Assembly (NCBI GenBank): GCA_902775605.1
Contig: CACYNE010000024.1
Location: 1-38,567, forward strand
Direction of reading: 5' to 3'
From: an uncultured Prevotellaceae bacterium
GTDB taxonomy: Bacteria > Bacteroidota > Bacteroidia > Bacteroidales > Bacteroidaceae
Length of the DNA stretch: 38,567 nt
Made by a program: the position numbers and the translations under genes
The notes under the pieces: generated by a model
Databases searched by the model: none
Told to the model about the DNA's origin: nothing
The model's input: only the letters and a program-made list of their open reading frames with translations
Shown here: in pieces, positions 7,014 to 14,232 of the stretch
How positions within the stretch are numbered: position 1 is the first letter of the stretch
How the letters are laid out: each line of letters starts with the position of its first letter

Positions 7014-10000
7014 ATGATTCTTTTCTTCAAGACCCCCCAAAAGAGCGTGATTGCCACCGAGGTGGATCACAAGCTCAACGAACAGGAAGTAAATGAACTA
7101 TGCTGGCTCTATGGCAACGCAGAACTGTTGACCAGTGAGACGCTCGATGGCTATTTCGTGGGACCTCGTCGCGAGATGGTGACCCCTTGGTCAACGAATG
7201 CCGTTGAGATTACTCAGAACATGGGACTCAGCGGCATTTTGCGTATAGAAGAGTATTTCCCCGCTGCCAGCAAGGATGCTGAGCACGATGAAATGCTACA
7301 ACGCATGTATGAAGGACTGAATCAGGACATCTTCACCATTAACATCAAGCCAGAGCCCATCAAGTATGTGGATAATCTGGAGGAATACAATGAGAAGGAA
7401 GGCCTGGCTCTCTCGCCCGAAGAGATTGAGTATCTGCATGGACTGGAGAAGCAGAACGGTCGTCCATTGACCGACTCAGAGATCTTCGGTTTCGCCCAGA
7501 TCAACTCTGAGCACTGCCGTCATAAGATCTTTGGTGGTACCTTTATCATCGACGGCAAGGAGATGGAGTCAAGTCTCTTTGCTATGATCAAGAAGACTAC
7601 GCAGGAGAACCAGAACAAGATTCTCTCTGCTTACAAAGATAACGTTGCTTTTGCACAGGGTCCCATCGTGGAGCAGTTTGCTCCAAAAGACCAAAGCACC
7701 AGCGACTATTTCCAGATTAAGGATATCGAGAGTGTTATCTCGCTGAAGGCTGAGACCCACAATTTCCCCACCACGGTAGAGCCTTTCAATGGTGCTGCTA
7801 CAGGTACTGGTGGTGAGATCCGCGACCGTATGGGTGGTGGTGTCGGCTCATGGCCCATCGCTGGTACAGCTGTTTACATGACCGCATATCCAAGACTTGA
7901 TGATGCGGAAGAAAATTCTCAATTCTCAATTCTCAATTCTCAATTAAAGAGAGACTGGGAGAACATCCTGCCCGTTCGCCAGTGGCTGTATCAGACACCC
8001 GAGCAAATCCTGATCAAGGCTTCTAATGGTGCATCTGACTTTGGTAACAAGTTTGGTCAGCCACTGATTTGTGGTTCTGTGCTGACTTTCGAGCACCAGG
8101 AGCCCAACGATACCAAGTATGCTTATGATAAGGTGATCATGCTGGCTGGTGGCGTAGGTTATGGTACCAAGCGCGACTGTCTGAAGAAGGAACCCCAGCC
8201 AGGCAACAAGGTCGTTGTGGTTGGTGGTGATAACTACCGCATCGGTCTGGGTGGTGGTTCTGTATCATCGGTTGATACAGGTCGCTATTCTAACGGCATT
8301 GAGTTGAACGCTGTGCAGCGTGCTAACCCTGAGATGCAGAAGCGCGCCTACAATCTGGTTCGTGCCCTCTGCGAGGAGGAAGTGAACCCCGTAGTCTCTA
8401 TTCACGACCACGGTTCTGCCGGTCACCTCAACTGTTTGTCAGAGCTTGTTGAGGAGTGCGGTGGCGAAATTGATATGACCAAGTTGCCTATCGGTGATAA
8501 GACCCTTTCTTCTAAGGAGATCATCGCCAACGAGAGTCAGGAGCGTATGGGCTTGCTCATCGATGAGAAGCACATTGAGCATGTACGCAAGATTGCTGAG
8601 CGCGAGCGTGCTCCGCTGTATGTGGTTGGCGAGACCACTGGCGATGCCCACTTCTCGTTCAAGCAAGGCGACGGCGTGAAGCCTTTCGACCTTGATGTGG
8701 CTCAGATGTTTGGTCACTCTCCTAAGACCATCATGAAGGATAATACTGTAGAGCGTCACTATCAGGACGTAACCTACAGTCAGGATAAGATTAATGAATA
8801 CCTTGAGCGCGTACTCCAGTTGGAGGCCGTGGCTTGTAAGGACTGGCTGACCAACAAGGTGGACCGCTCCGTCACAGGTAAGATTGCCCGCCAGCAGTGT
8901 CAGGGTGAGATTCAGTTGCCTTTGAGCGACTGTGGTGTCGTTGCTCTCGACTATCGTGGCAAGAAGGGTATCGCCACCGCTCTGGGTCACGCACCTCAGG
9001 CTGGCTTGGCCGATCCCGCTGCAGGTTCTGTACTTTCTGTTGCCGAGGCTCTGACCAACATTGTTTGGGCTCCTCTGGCCGACGGCATGGATTCGCTGAG
9101 TCTCTCTGCCAACTGGATGTGGCCCTGCCGCTCACAGGAAGGTGAGGACGCCCGCCTCTATGCTGGTGTGAAGGCTCTCTCTGATTTCTGCTGTGACCTG
9201 CACATCAATGTGCCCACAGGTAAAGACTCGCTCTCTTTGAGTCAGCAGTATCCTAATGGTGAGAAGATTATATCTCCGGGAACAGTCATCGTCTCTGCTG
9301 GTGGCGAGGTATCTGACATCAAGAAAGTGGTATCACCTGTATTGGTAAACGACAAGAACGCATCACTCTATCATATTGACTTCTCATTCGATGAGCAGCA
9401 CCTCGGCGGCTCTGCCTTTGCTCAGAGTCTGGGTAAGGTGGGCGATGACGTGCCTACCGTGAAGAACGCCGAATACTTCGCCGATGCTTTCATGGCTATT
9501 CAGCAGATGATTGAGAAGGGTTGGATCCTGGCTGGTCACGATATCTCTGCTGGTGGTCTCATCACTACTCTGCTGGAGATGTGCTTCGCCAACCAGAAGG
9601 GCGGTATGCATATCAACCTGCACGATATCTGCAAGGATGGCGACATTGTAAAGGCTCTGTTCGCTGAGAATCCTGGTGTAGTTATCGAGGTGAGCGACGA
9701 GTATAAGCAGGAGTTCAAGGATTTCATGGAGGAGCAGGGCGTTGGCTTTGCCAAGATTGGTTATCCTGTTGAAGACAGCCGCACCATCGTAGTAAAAGCT
9801 GGCGATGTGGAACAGACATTCGACATCGACGCCCTCCGCGACGTTTGGTACAAGACCTCTTACCTCCTCGACCGCAAGCAGAGCTTCAACGGCAAGGCAA
9901 AGGAGCGTTTCGAGAATTACAAGAAGCAGCCCCTAGAGATGAAGTTCAACAAGGACTTCACCGGCACGCTTGCTCAGTATGGTATCTCTGCCGATCGCCG

Positions 10001-10760
10001 CAAGGCATCTGGCGTAAAGGCTGCCATCATCCGTGAGAAGGGTACTAATGGTGAGCGCGAGATGGCTTATTGCCTCTACCTCGCAGGCTTCGACGTGAAG
10101 GATGTGATGATGACCGACCTGATTTCTGGTCGCGAGACCCTCGAAGACATCAACATGATTGTCTTCTGCGGTGGTTTCTCTAACTCCGACGTACTCGGCT
10201 CTGCCAAGGGTTGGGCTGGTGCCTTCCTCTTCAACCCCAAGGCTAAGGAAGCCCTTGATAAGTTCTATGCCCGCGAAGACACCCTCTCACTGGGTATCTG
10301 TAACGGTTGTCAGCTGATGGTTGAACTCGGTTTGACAGGTGCAAAGGGCGCTAAGATGCTGCACAACGACTCTCATAAGTTCGAGAGCGAGTTCATCTCT
10401 CTGAGTATTCCTCAGAACAATAGCGTGATGTTCGGCTCACTGAGCGGTAACAAGCTCGGCTTGTGGGTGGCTCATGGAGAGGGTAAGTTCTCACTTCCAG
10501 AGGCCGAAAGCGCATACAACGTAATTGCCAAGTACAACTATGCTGGCTATCCTGCCAACCCCAACGGCTCTGACTACAACGTAGCAGGTATCTGCTCTGC
10601 CGATGGTCGTCATCTCTGCATGATGCCACACTTGGAGCGTGCCGTGTTCCCCTGGCAGAACGCTTGGTATCCCGCCAATCGTCGCAACGACGAGGTGACT
10701 CCTTGGATTGAGGCCTTCGTGAATGCTCGTAAGTGGGTGGAGGAAAAGGTAAAAAAGTAA
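7014..10760 (+). CDS. purL: Phosphoribosylformylglycinamidine synthase, single-chain
   Basis: PurL makes formylglycinamidine ribonucleotide from FGAR, glutamine and ATP in purine synthesis. At 1248 residues it is the large single-chain type with synthetase and glutaminase fused. Visible marks include INSEHCRHKIFGG near residue 165, LKAETHNFPTTVEPFNGAATGTGGEIRD (split here as LKAETHNFPTTVEPFNG and AATGTGGEIRD) near 245-275, VSIHDHGSAGHL, and the C-terminal amidotransferase LGICNGCQL with the nucleophile at about Cys1096 plus PHLERAVFPW near the end. Around residues 300-313 there is an extra segment, ENSQFSILNSQL, coded by a seven-base repeat tract; close relatives normally read straight from the AYPR region to RDWENI. 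The frame stays open, so the gene looks intact. The chromate-type genes follow closely. Confidence 0.97.
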   Translation: MILFFKTPQKSVIATEVDHKLNEQEVNELCWLYGNAELLTSETLDGYFVGPRREMVTPWSTNAVEITQNMGLSGILRIEEYFPAASKDAEHDEMLQRMYEGLNQDIFTINIKPEPIKYVDNLEEYNEKEGLALSPEEIEYLHGLEKQNGRPLTDSEIFGFAQINSEHCRHKIFGGTFIIDGKEMESSLFAMIKKTTQENQNKILSAYKDNVAFAQGPIVEQFAPKDQSTSDYFQIKDIESVISLKAETHNFPTTVEPFNGAATGTGGEIRDRMGGGVGSWPIAGTAVYMTAYPRLDDAEENSQFSILNSQLKRDWENILPVRQWLYQTPEQILIKASNGASDFGNKFGQPLICGSVLTFEHQEPNDTKYAYDKVIMLAGGVGYGTKRDCLKKEPQPGNKVVVVGGDNYRIGLGGGSVSSVDTGRYSNGIELNAVQRANPEMQKRAYNLVRALCEEEVNPVVSIHDHGSAGHLNCLSELVEECGGEIDMTKLPIGDKTLSSKEIIANESQERMGLLIDEKHIEHVRKIAERERAPLYVVGETTGDAHFSFKQGDGVKPFDLDVAQMFGHSPKTIMKDNTVERHYQDVTYSQDKINEYLERVLQLEAVACKDWLTNKVDRSVTGKIARQQCQGEIQLPLSDCGVVALDYRGKKGIATALGHAPQAGLADPAAGSVLSVAEALTNIVWAPLADGMDSLSLSANWMWPCRSQEGEDARLYAGVKALSDFCCDLHINVPTGKDSLSLSQQYPNGEKIISPGTVIVSAGGEVSDIKKVVSPVLVNDKNASLYHIDFSFDEQHLGGSAFAQSLGKVGDDVPTVKNAEYFADAFMAIQQMIEKGWILAGHDISAGGLITTLLEMCFANQKGGMHINLHDICKDGDIVKALFAENPGVVIEVSDEYKQEFKDFMEEQGVGFAKIGYPVEDSRTIVVKAGDVEQTFDIDALRDVWYKTSYLLDRKQSFNGKAKERFENYKKQPLEMKFNKDFTGTLAQYGISADRRKASGVKAAIIREKGTNGEREMAYCLYLAGFDVKDVMMTDLISGRETLEDINMIVFCGGFSNSDVLGSAKGWAGAFLFNPKAKEALDKFYAREDTLSLGICNGCQLMVELGLTGAKGAKMLHNDSHKFESEFISLSIPQNNSVMFGSLSGNKLGLWVAHGEGKFSLPEAESAYNVIAKYNYAGYPANPNGSDYNVAGICSADGRHLCMMPHLERAVFPWQNAWYPANRRNDEVTPWIEAFVNARKWVEEKVKK
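7914..7945 (+). repeat. Seven-base tandem repeat (AATTCTC)x4 inside purL
   Basis: Four perfect copies of AATTCTC plus AATT sit in the coding frame and encode NSQFSILNSQ-like residues. The unit is not a multiple of three, so gain or loss of one unit would break the reading frame. Confidence 0.9.
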
Positions 10761-10786
10761 AAGAGTAAAAAGTAAAAAAGGTAAAA
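10746..10786 (+). repeat. A-rich GTAAAAA-type repeat after purL
   Basis: Degenerate units of seven to nine bases (GTAAAAA, GTAAAAGA, GTAAAAAAG) run from the last codons of purL to the start of the chromate-transporter gene. Similar tracts lie in two gene gaps further right. Confidence 0.65.
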
Positions 10787-11332
10787 TTGAGTAATATTTA
10801 TTGGGATTCATTTAAAACCTTCTTTAGAATAGGTCTGTTCACCCTTGGTGGTGGATATGCAATGATACCCCTTATCGAGGCCGAAGTGGTGGAAAAGCAC
10901 CACTGGGTCTCGAAAGAGGAGTTCTTAGACCTTATAGCCATCGCCCAGAGTTGTCCTGGCGTCTTCGCCATCAACATCAGCATCTTCATCGGCTATAAGC
11001 TGCACAAAATTCGTGGTGCGCTGGCCACAGCCTTAGGTACCGCCCTACCCTCATTTCTGATTATCCTGCTCATTGCGATGTTCTTCCATCGTTTCGAGGA
11101 CAACCCCGTGGTGGCTTCCATCTTCCGCGGCATCCGTCCCGCTGTGGTGGCACTCATCGCTGTGCCCACGTTCAATCTGGCCAAGAGTGCCAAGATTTCG
11201 TGGTCTAACTGCTGGATACCTGCCGGAAGTGCACTGGCCATTTGGCTACTGGGCGTATCACCTATTTATATTATTATTCTGGCTGGACTTGGCGGCTGGG
11301 CTTTTGGAAAATACATTCAACCCACAGAGTAA
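10787..11332 (+). CDS. Chromate transporter, short CHR protein (first of a pair)
   Basis: This 181-residue membrane protein carries one CHR (chromate ion transporter) domain. Its N-terminal FRIGLFTLGGGYAMIPLIEAEVV and SCPGVFAINISIFIGYK are typical of the family. Short CHR proteins occur as adjacent pairs that work together as two halves of the long ChrA. The start is taken as TTG, because the next ATG (the M of AMIPL) would cut off the conserved first segment. It follows purL after 26 bp of A-rich repeat and overlaps the next gene by one base (TAATG), so it is translationally coupled. The natural substrate may be another anion, such as sulfate-like ions, rather than chromate. Confidence 0.85.
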   Translation: MSNIYWDSFKTFFRIGLFTLGGGYAMIPLIEAEVVEKHHWVSKEEFLDLIAIAQSCPGVFAINISIFIGYKLHKIRGALATALGTALPSFLIILLIAMFFHRFEDNPVVASIFRGIRPAVVALIAVPTFNLAKSAKISWSNCWIPAGSALAIWLLGVSPIYIIILAGLGGWAFGKYIQPTE

Positions 11333-11913
11333 TGGACATCGCATTATTATATCTTCAGTTATTCGGAACATTCTTCCTCATTGGCCTCTTCGGTTTCGGA
11401 GGCGGCTATGGTATGCTGTCTCTGATCCAGACCAAGGTGGTGCCTCAGTGGATTTCCATTTCACAGTTTACTGACATCGTGGCTATCAGCCAGATGACGC
11501 CAGGTCCCATCGGCATCAACTCAGCCACCTATTGCGGTTATATGGCCTGCCATAACGCGGGCCTTGGCACCACGATGTCGATGTTAGGCTCTTTTGTGGC
11601 AACCTTTGCACTGGTATTGCCGTCACTCATTCTGATGATTATCATCGCCAAGCTGTTCATCAAATACATGAACACCCCCACCGTGCAGTCTGCCTTCTCG
11701 GGTTTGCGCCCCGCCGTGGTGGGACTCTTGGCAGCGGCCACCCTGCTGCTCTGCAACAGCGAGAACTTCTCTACGCCTACGACAGATGCCTGGCAGTTTG
11801 GCATCAGCATAGCCTTGTTCGTTGCCACCTTTATTGGCATCAAGGTCTATCAGGTCAACCCCATCAAAATCATTCTCATGGCAGGGTTCGCTGGTTTGCT
11901 TTTGCTATACTAA
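11332..11913 (+). CDS. Chromate transporter, short CHR protein (second of a pair)
   Basis: This 193-residue protein has a single CHR domain with FLIGLFGFGGGYGMLSLIQ at the N-terminus and ISQMTPGPIGINSATYCGY, the counterpart of the first protein's SCPGVFAINIS segment. The ATG overlaps the stop of the preceding gene (TAATG), which is the reason for choosing this start over an upstream in-frame ATG lying inside the first gene. The two proteins probably form a heterodimer in the inner membrane with opposite topology, as described for paired short CHR proteins. No metal-resistance regulator is visible. A six-base hairpin lies 45 bp downstream but has no T-run. Confidence 0.86.
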   Translation: MDIALLYLQLFGTFFLIGLFGFGGGYGMLSLIQTKVVPQWISISQFTDIVAISQMTPGPIGINSATYCGYMACHNAGLGTTMSMLGSFVATFALVLPSLILMIIIAKLFIKYMNTPTVQSAFSGLRPAVVGLLAAATLLLCNSENFSTPTTDAWQFGISIALFVATFIGIKVYQVNPIKIILMAGFAGLLLLY

Positions 11914-11987
11914 GCACCTCCCTTTTCTTACAAATTATACTGAAAATGACCGCTTTGAGGTTAAAATAACCTAATTCACGGACGTTT

Positions 11988-12021
11988 TTTGCATATTGTT
12001 TCGCCAATAACTGTATATTTG
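11988..12021 (+). promoter_or_regulatory. Promoter of the OmpA-type lipoprotein gene
   Basis: TTTG and TATATTTG are 22 bp apart in the Bacteroidetes pattern, 37 bp before the start codon. The spacing is slightly long. Confidence 0.65.
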
Positions 12022-12058
12022 CAAGCGAATTCAATTGATTAACTAACAAAAGAACATC

Positions 12059-12913
12059 ATGAAGAAGAATATCATCATCGTTGCAGCTGCGGCTGCCATA
12101 CTGCTGAGTGGATGCGCCAGCAAGAAGGAACTACAGAGTTGCCGAGACGAAAATAAGGCATTGACGTCTAACCTCCAGACAACCAAGGAAGACTTGGCTG
12201 CCAAGAACGCCCGCATCGCTGCCCTCGAGGAGCAGGTAAAGGGTCAGCAGAAGGCCATGGACGAGCAAAAATACTCGTATGCAAAACTGCAGGAAGCTCT
12301 GGATAAGAGTTTGACAAACGCCTCGCAGAACAATGTTTCTATCGACAAACTGGTGGATCAGATTAACGAGTCAAACCAGTATATCCGCCATTTAGTAGAG
12401 GTAAAGTCGAAGAGCGACTCTCTGAACATGGTGCTGACCAACAACCTGACACGCTCACTCTCAAAGGAGGAACTTAAGGAGGTTGACGTGCAGGTACTGA
12501 AAGGCGTGGTTTATATCTCACTGGCCGACAACATGCTCTATAAGAGCGGTTCATACGAGATTAACGACCGTGCCGCCGAGACCTTGTCGAAGATTGCAAA
12601 GATCATCACCGACTACAAGGACTACGACGTGCTCATCGAGGGTAACACTGATAATGTGCCCATCTCGAAGCCCAACATCCGCAACAACTGGGACCTCTCT
12701 TGTCTGCGTGCATCAAGCGTTGTTCAGGCTCTGCAAACCAAATACGGTGTAGATCCCAAGCGCCTCACCGCTGGTGGCCGTGGCGAGTACAATCCCTTGC
12801 AGCCTAACGACACCGAGTTAGGCAAGCAGCGCAACCGCCGCACCCAGATCATTATCACTCCGAAGCTCGATGAGTTTATGGAACTGATTGGCGAGGCTCC
12901 TGAGACGAAGTAA
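12059..12913 (+). CDS. OmpA-family lipoprotein with coiled coil
   Basis: The 284-residue product begins with a lipoprotein signal MKKNIIIVAAAAAILLSGC, so Cys19 is the likely lipidated residue. Residues about 25-110 are rich in Lys, Glu, Gln and Leu in a heptad-like pattern, predicting a coiled coil. The C-terminal part (about 150-275) is an OmpA-type peptidoglycan-binding domain, with IEGNTDNVPI and NNWDLSCLRASSVV followed by GRGEYNPLQPNDT and RNRRTQIIITP. It probably tethers the outer membrane to peptidoglycan. It has its own promoter and a strong terminator, so it seems to be a single-gene unit. Confidence 0.92.
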   Translation: MKKNIIIVAAAAAILLSGCASKKELQSCRDENKALTSNLQTTKEDLAAKNARIAALEEQVKGQQKAMDEQKYSYAKLQEALDKSLTNASQNNVSIDKLVDQINESNQYIRHLVEVKSKSDSLNMVLTNNLTRSLSKEELKEVDVQVLKGVVYISLADNMLYKSGSYEINDRAAETLSKIAKIITDYKDYDVLIEGNTDNVPISKPNIRNNWDLSCLRASSVVQALQTKYGVDPKRLTAGGRGEYNPLQPNDTELGKQRNRRTQIIITPKLDEFMELIGEAPETK

Positions 12914-12931
12914 GCAACGCTACATAACAAC

Positions 12932-12972
12932 AATATCAGCGGCGCACCCTGACAGGATGCGCCGCTGATATT
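12932..12972. terminator. Bidirectional terminator with a 15-bp perfect stem
   Basis: AATATCAGCGGCGCA pairs exactly with TGCGCCGCTGATATT around an 11-base loop. It separates the convergent OmpA-lipoprotein and STAS-kinase genes. Confidence 0.9.
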
Positions 12973-12985
12973 TAGTACATACGAC

Positions 12986-14176
12986 TTAGTTCCAGTCCTT
13001 TAAGCGTTGACAGACTTCAAGGATCTGGTCGCGATGATTGGTGACGCGCTCATCGAAGATTGACTTGCATTCATTGATGAGAGCCTCTGGGAACGAGTCA
13101 CTGAGAGCTAGCCAACTGAAGTTCCTGACACACGACACGGCTTTTATCTGCTCCTTACGCAAGGCAAACACATCGGCAGGAAGTCCATCGAAATAATAAT
13201 TGATGGTACGGTTCCAAAGATCGACACCCAGCTCTCGTGGTATTCCTATGATTTGATCATAGTCGCCCACCAACGTCACCATGGAAGAATAAGCATGTGC
13301 CAAGTCGAGAATCGGATGACCATAGCCCACCTCCCCCATATCTATCAGCATCATTTCATCGTTCTGTATCATCACGTTCTTAGCTTGCAGGTCAAGGTGC
13401 AGCAGACTATTGCCAGCGGGAACAGTATCGAGGATCTGCAGCAAGAGGTCAATCTTCTCCTGAGGAAAGTAGTGACGGATATGCTGCACCTGACTGCGCT
13501 CGTGCTCCAGGGCGTTGGGTACAATGCTATCGGCAGGTACCTGAATGTGATGCATCTGGCGAAAGAGATCGGCATATTTACGTGCCAGCTCGTCAACCCG
13601 CTCAGGGGCTTGCTTCAGACAAGCACTCAGGGTTTGAGCATGCAGGAGTTCGTACACCAGTCCATATTGGCCACCCACCTTCACCACATCGAACGAGATG
13701 GCCGTTGGCATACCCATGACAAAGGCTTCCTTCGACATGCTAATCTCCTTACTCACCACGTCCATGGTGGTGCCATCACGAAAGACCTTGATAATGGTGT
13801 CACCATTGAGTCGATAGACGGTTCCCACACCGCCAACGCCAATGACTTCACATCCCTCAACACTCAGTTGACGCAAGGCTCGTTCAACGGTCATCATCTT
13901 GGTGAAGCCTGTCATATTGAGCACATCATAAACCTCCGGATTCACATCAGTAATTCTGAAATGCTTAAAGCGCTTTGCCAGCATCAGGAGGATGCGAAGA
14001 CCAGAACTCGAGATATACTCCAACCGACCTGCATCTATGGTAAGATGCTGGATGGGATCAGTTGTGGTCAGCAATTGTTCAATGTCGCTGTTCACCTTTG
14101 ACGAGACAGCAGTGTCCAAACGCCCGTTGAGCGTCAATGTGGCATCGCCTTTGTTGTTTTCGAACTGAATAGCCAT
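12986..14176 (-). CDS. STAS domain fused to an APH-type phosphotransferase
   Basis: This 396-residue protein joins two domains. Residues 1-105 are an anti-sigma-factor-antagonist (STAS) domain, with the phospho-acceptor-type motif YISSSGLRILL at 54-64. Residues about 110-396 are a kinase-like aminoglycoside/choline phosphotransferase fold: glycine loop GVGGVGTV at 113-120, Lys130 in IIKVF, catalytic loop HLDLQAKN at 260-267 and metal-binding Asp279 in LIDMGEVG. All key kinase residues are present. Since anti-anti-sigma domains are controlled by Ser phosphorylation, the kinase part might modify its own or another STAS domain, but small-molecule substrates cannot be excluded. It resembles the family annotated TIGR02172 in its C-terminal part, from memory. 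A hairpin lies only 14 bp upstream of the ATG. Confidence 0.85.
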   Translation of the reverse strand: MAIQFENNKGDATLTLNGRLDTAVSSKVNSDIEQLLTTTDPIQHLTIDAGRLEYISSSGLRILLMLAKRFKHFRITDVNPEVYDVLNMTGFTKMMTVERALRQLSVEGCEVIGVGGVGTVYRLNGDTIIKVFRDGTTMDVVSKEISMSKEAFVMGMPTAISFDVVKVGGQYGLVYELLHAQTLSACLKQAPERVDELARKYADLFRQMHHIQVPADSIVPNALEHERSQVQHIRHYFPQEKIDLLLQILDTVPAGNSLLHLDLQAKNVMIQNDEMMLIDMGEVGYGHPILDLAHAYSSMVTLVGDYDQIIGIPRELGVDLWNRTINYYFDGLPADVFALRKEQIKAVSCVRNFSWLALSDSFPEALINECKSIFDERVTNHRDQILEVCQRLKDWN

Positions 14177-14190
14177 ATCTCATTTACAAA

Positions 14191-14220
14191 GAAACTGGCC
14201 ATCACACGGAAGCCAGTTTC
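14191..14220. terminator. Hairpin between the GH43-type gene and the STAS-kinase gene
   Basis: GAAACTGGC pairs with GCCAGTTTC around a 12-base loop. On the leftward strand it is preceded by A's and followed by TTTGTAAA, so it could end GH43 transcription or act as an attenuator just before the next start codon. The + strand side has a better T-run (GTTTTTT), but nothing is read in that direction. Confidence 0.65.
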
Positions 14221-14232
14221 GTTTTTTAGTTA

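Noticed and set aside
7880-7960. Frameshift or pseudogene in purL
   Set aside because: The frame stays open through the repeat and continues with normal PurL sequence to the end.
11242-11331. Upstream start for the second CHR gene
   Set aside because: It lies inside the first CHR gene in another frame; the TAATG overlap gives a normal N-terminus.
11958-11972. Terminator after the CHR pair
   Set aside because: The hairpin has only six base pairs with a three-base loop and no T-run.
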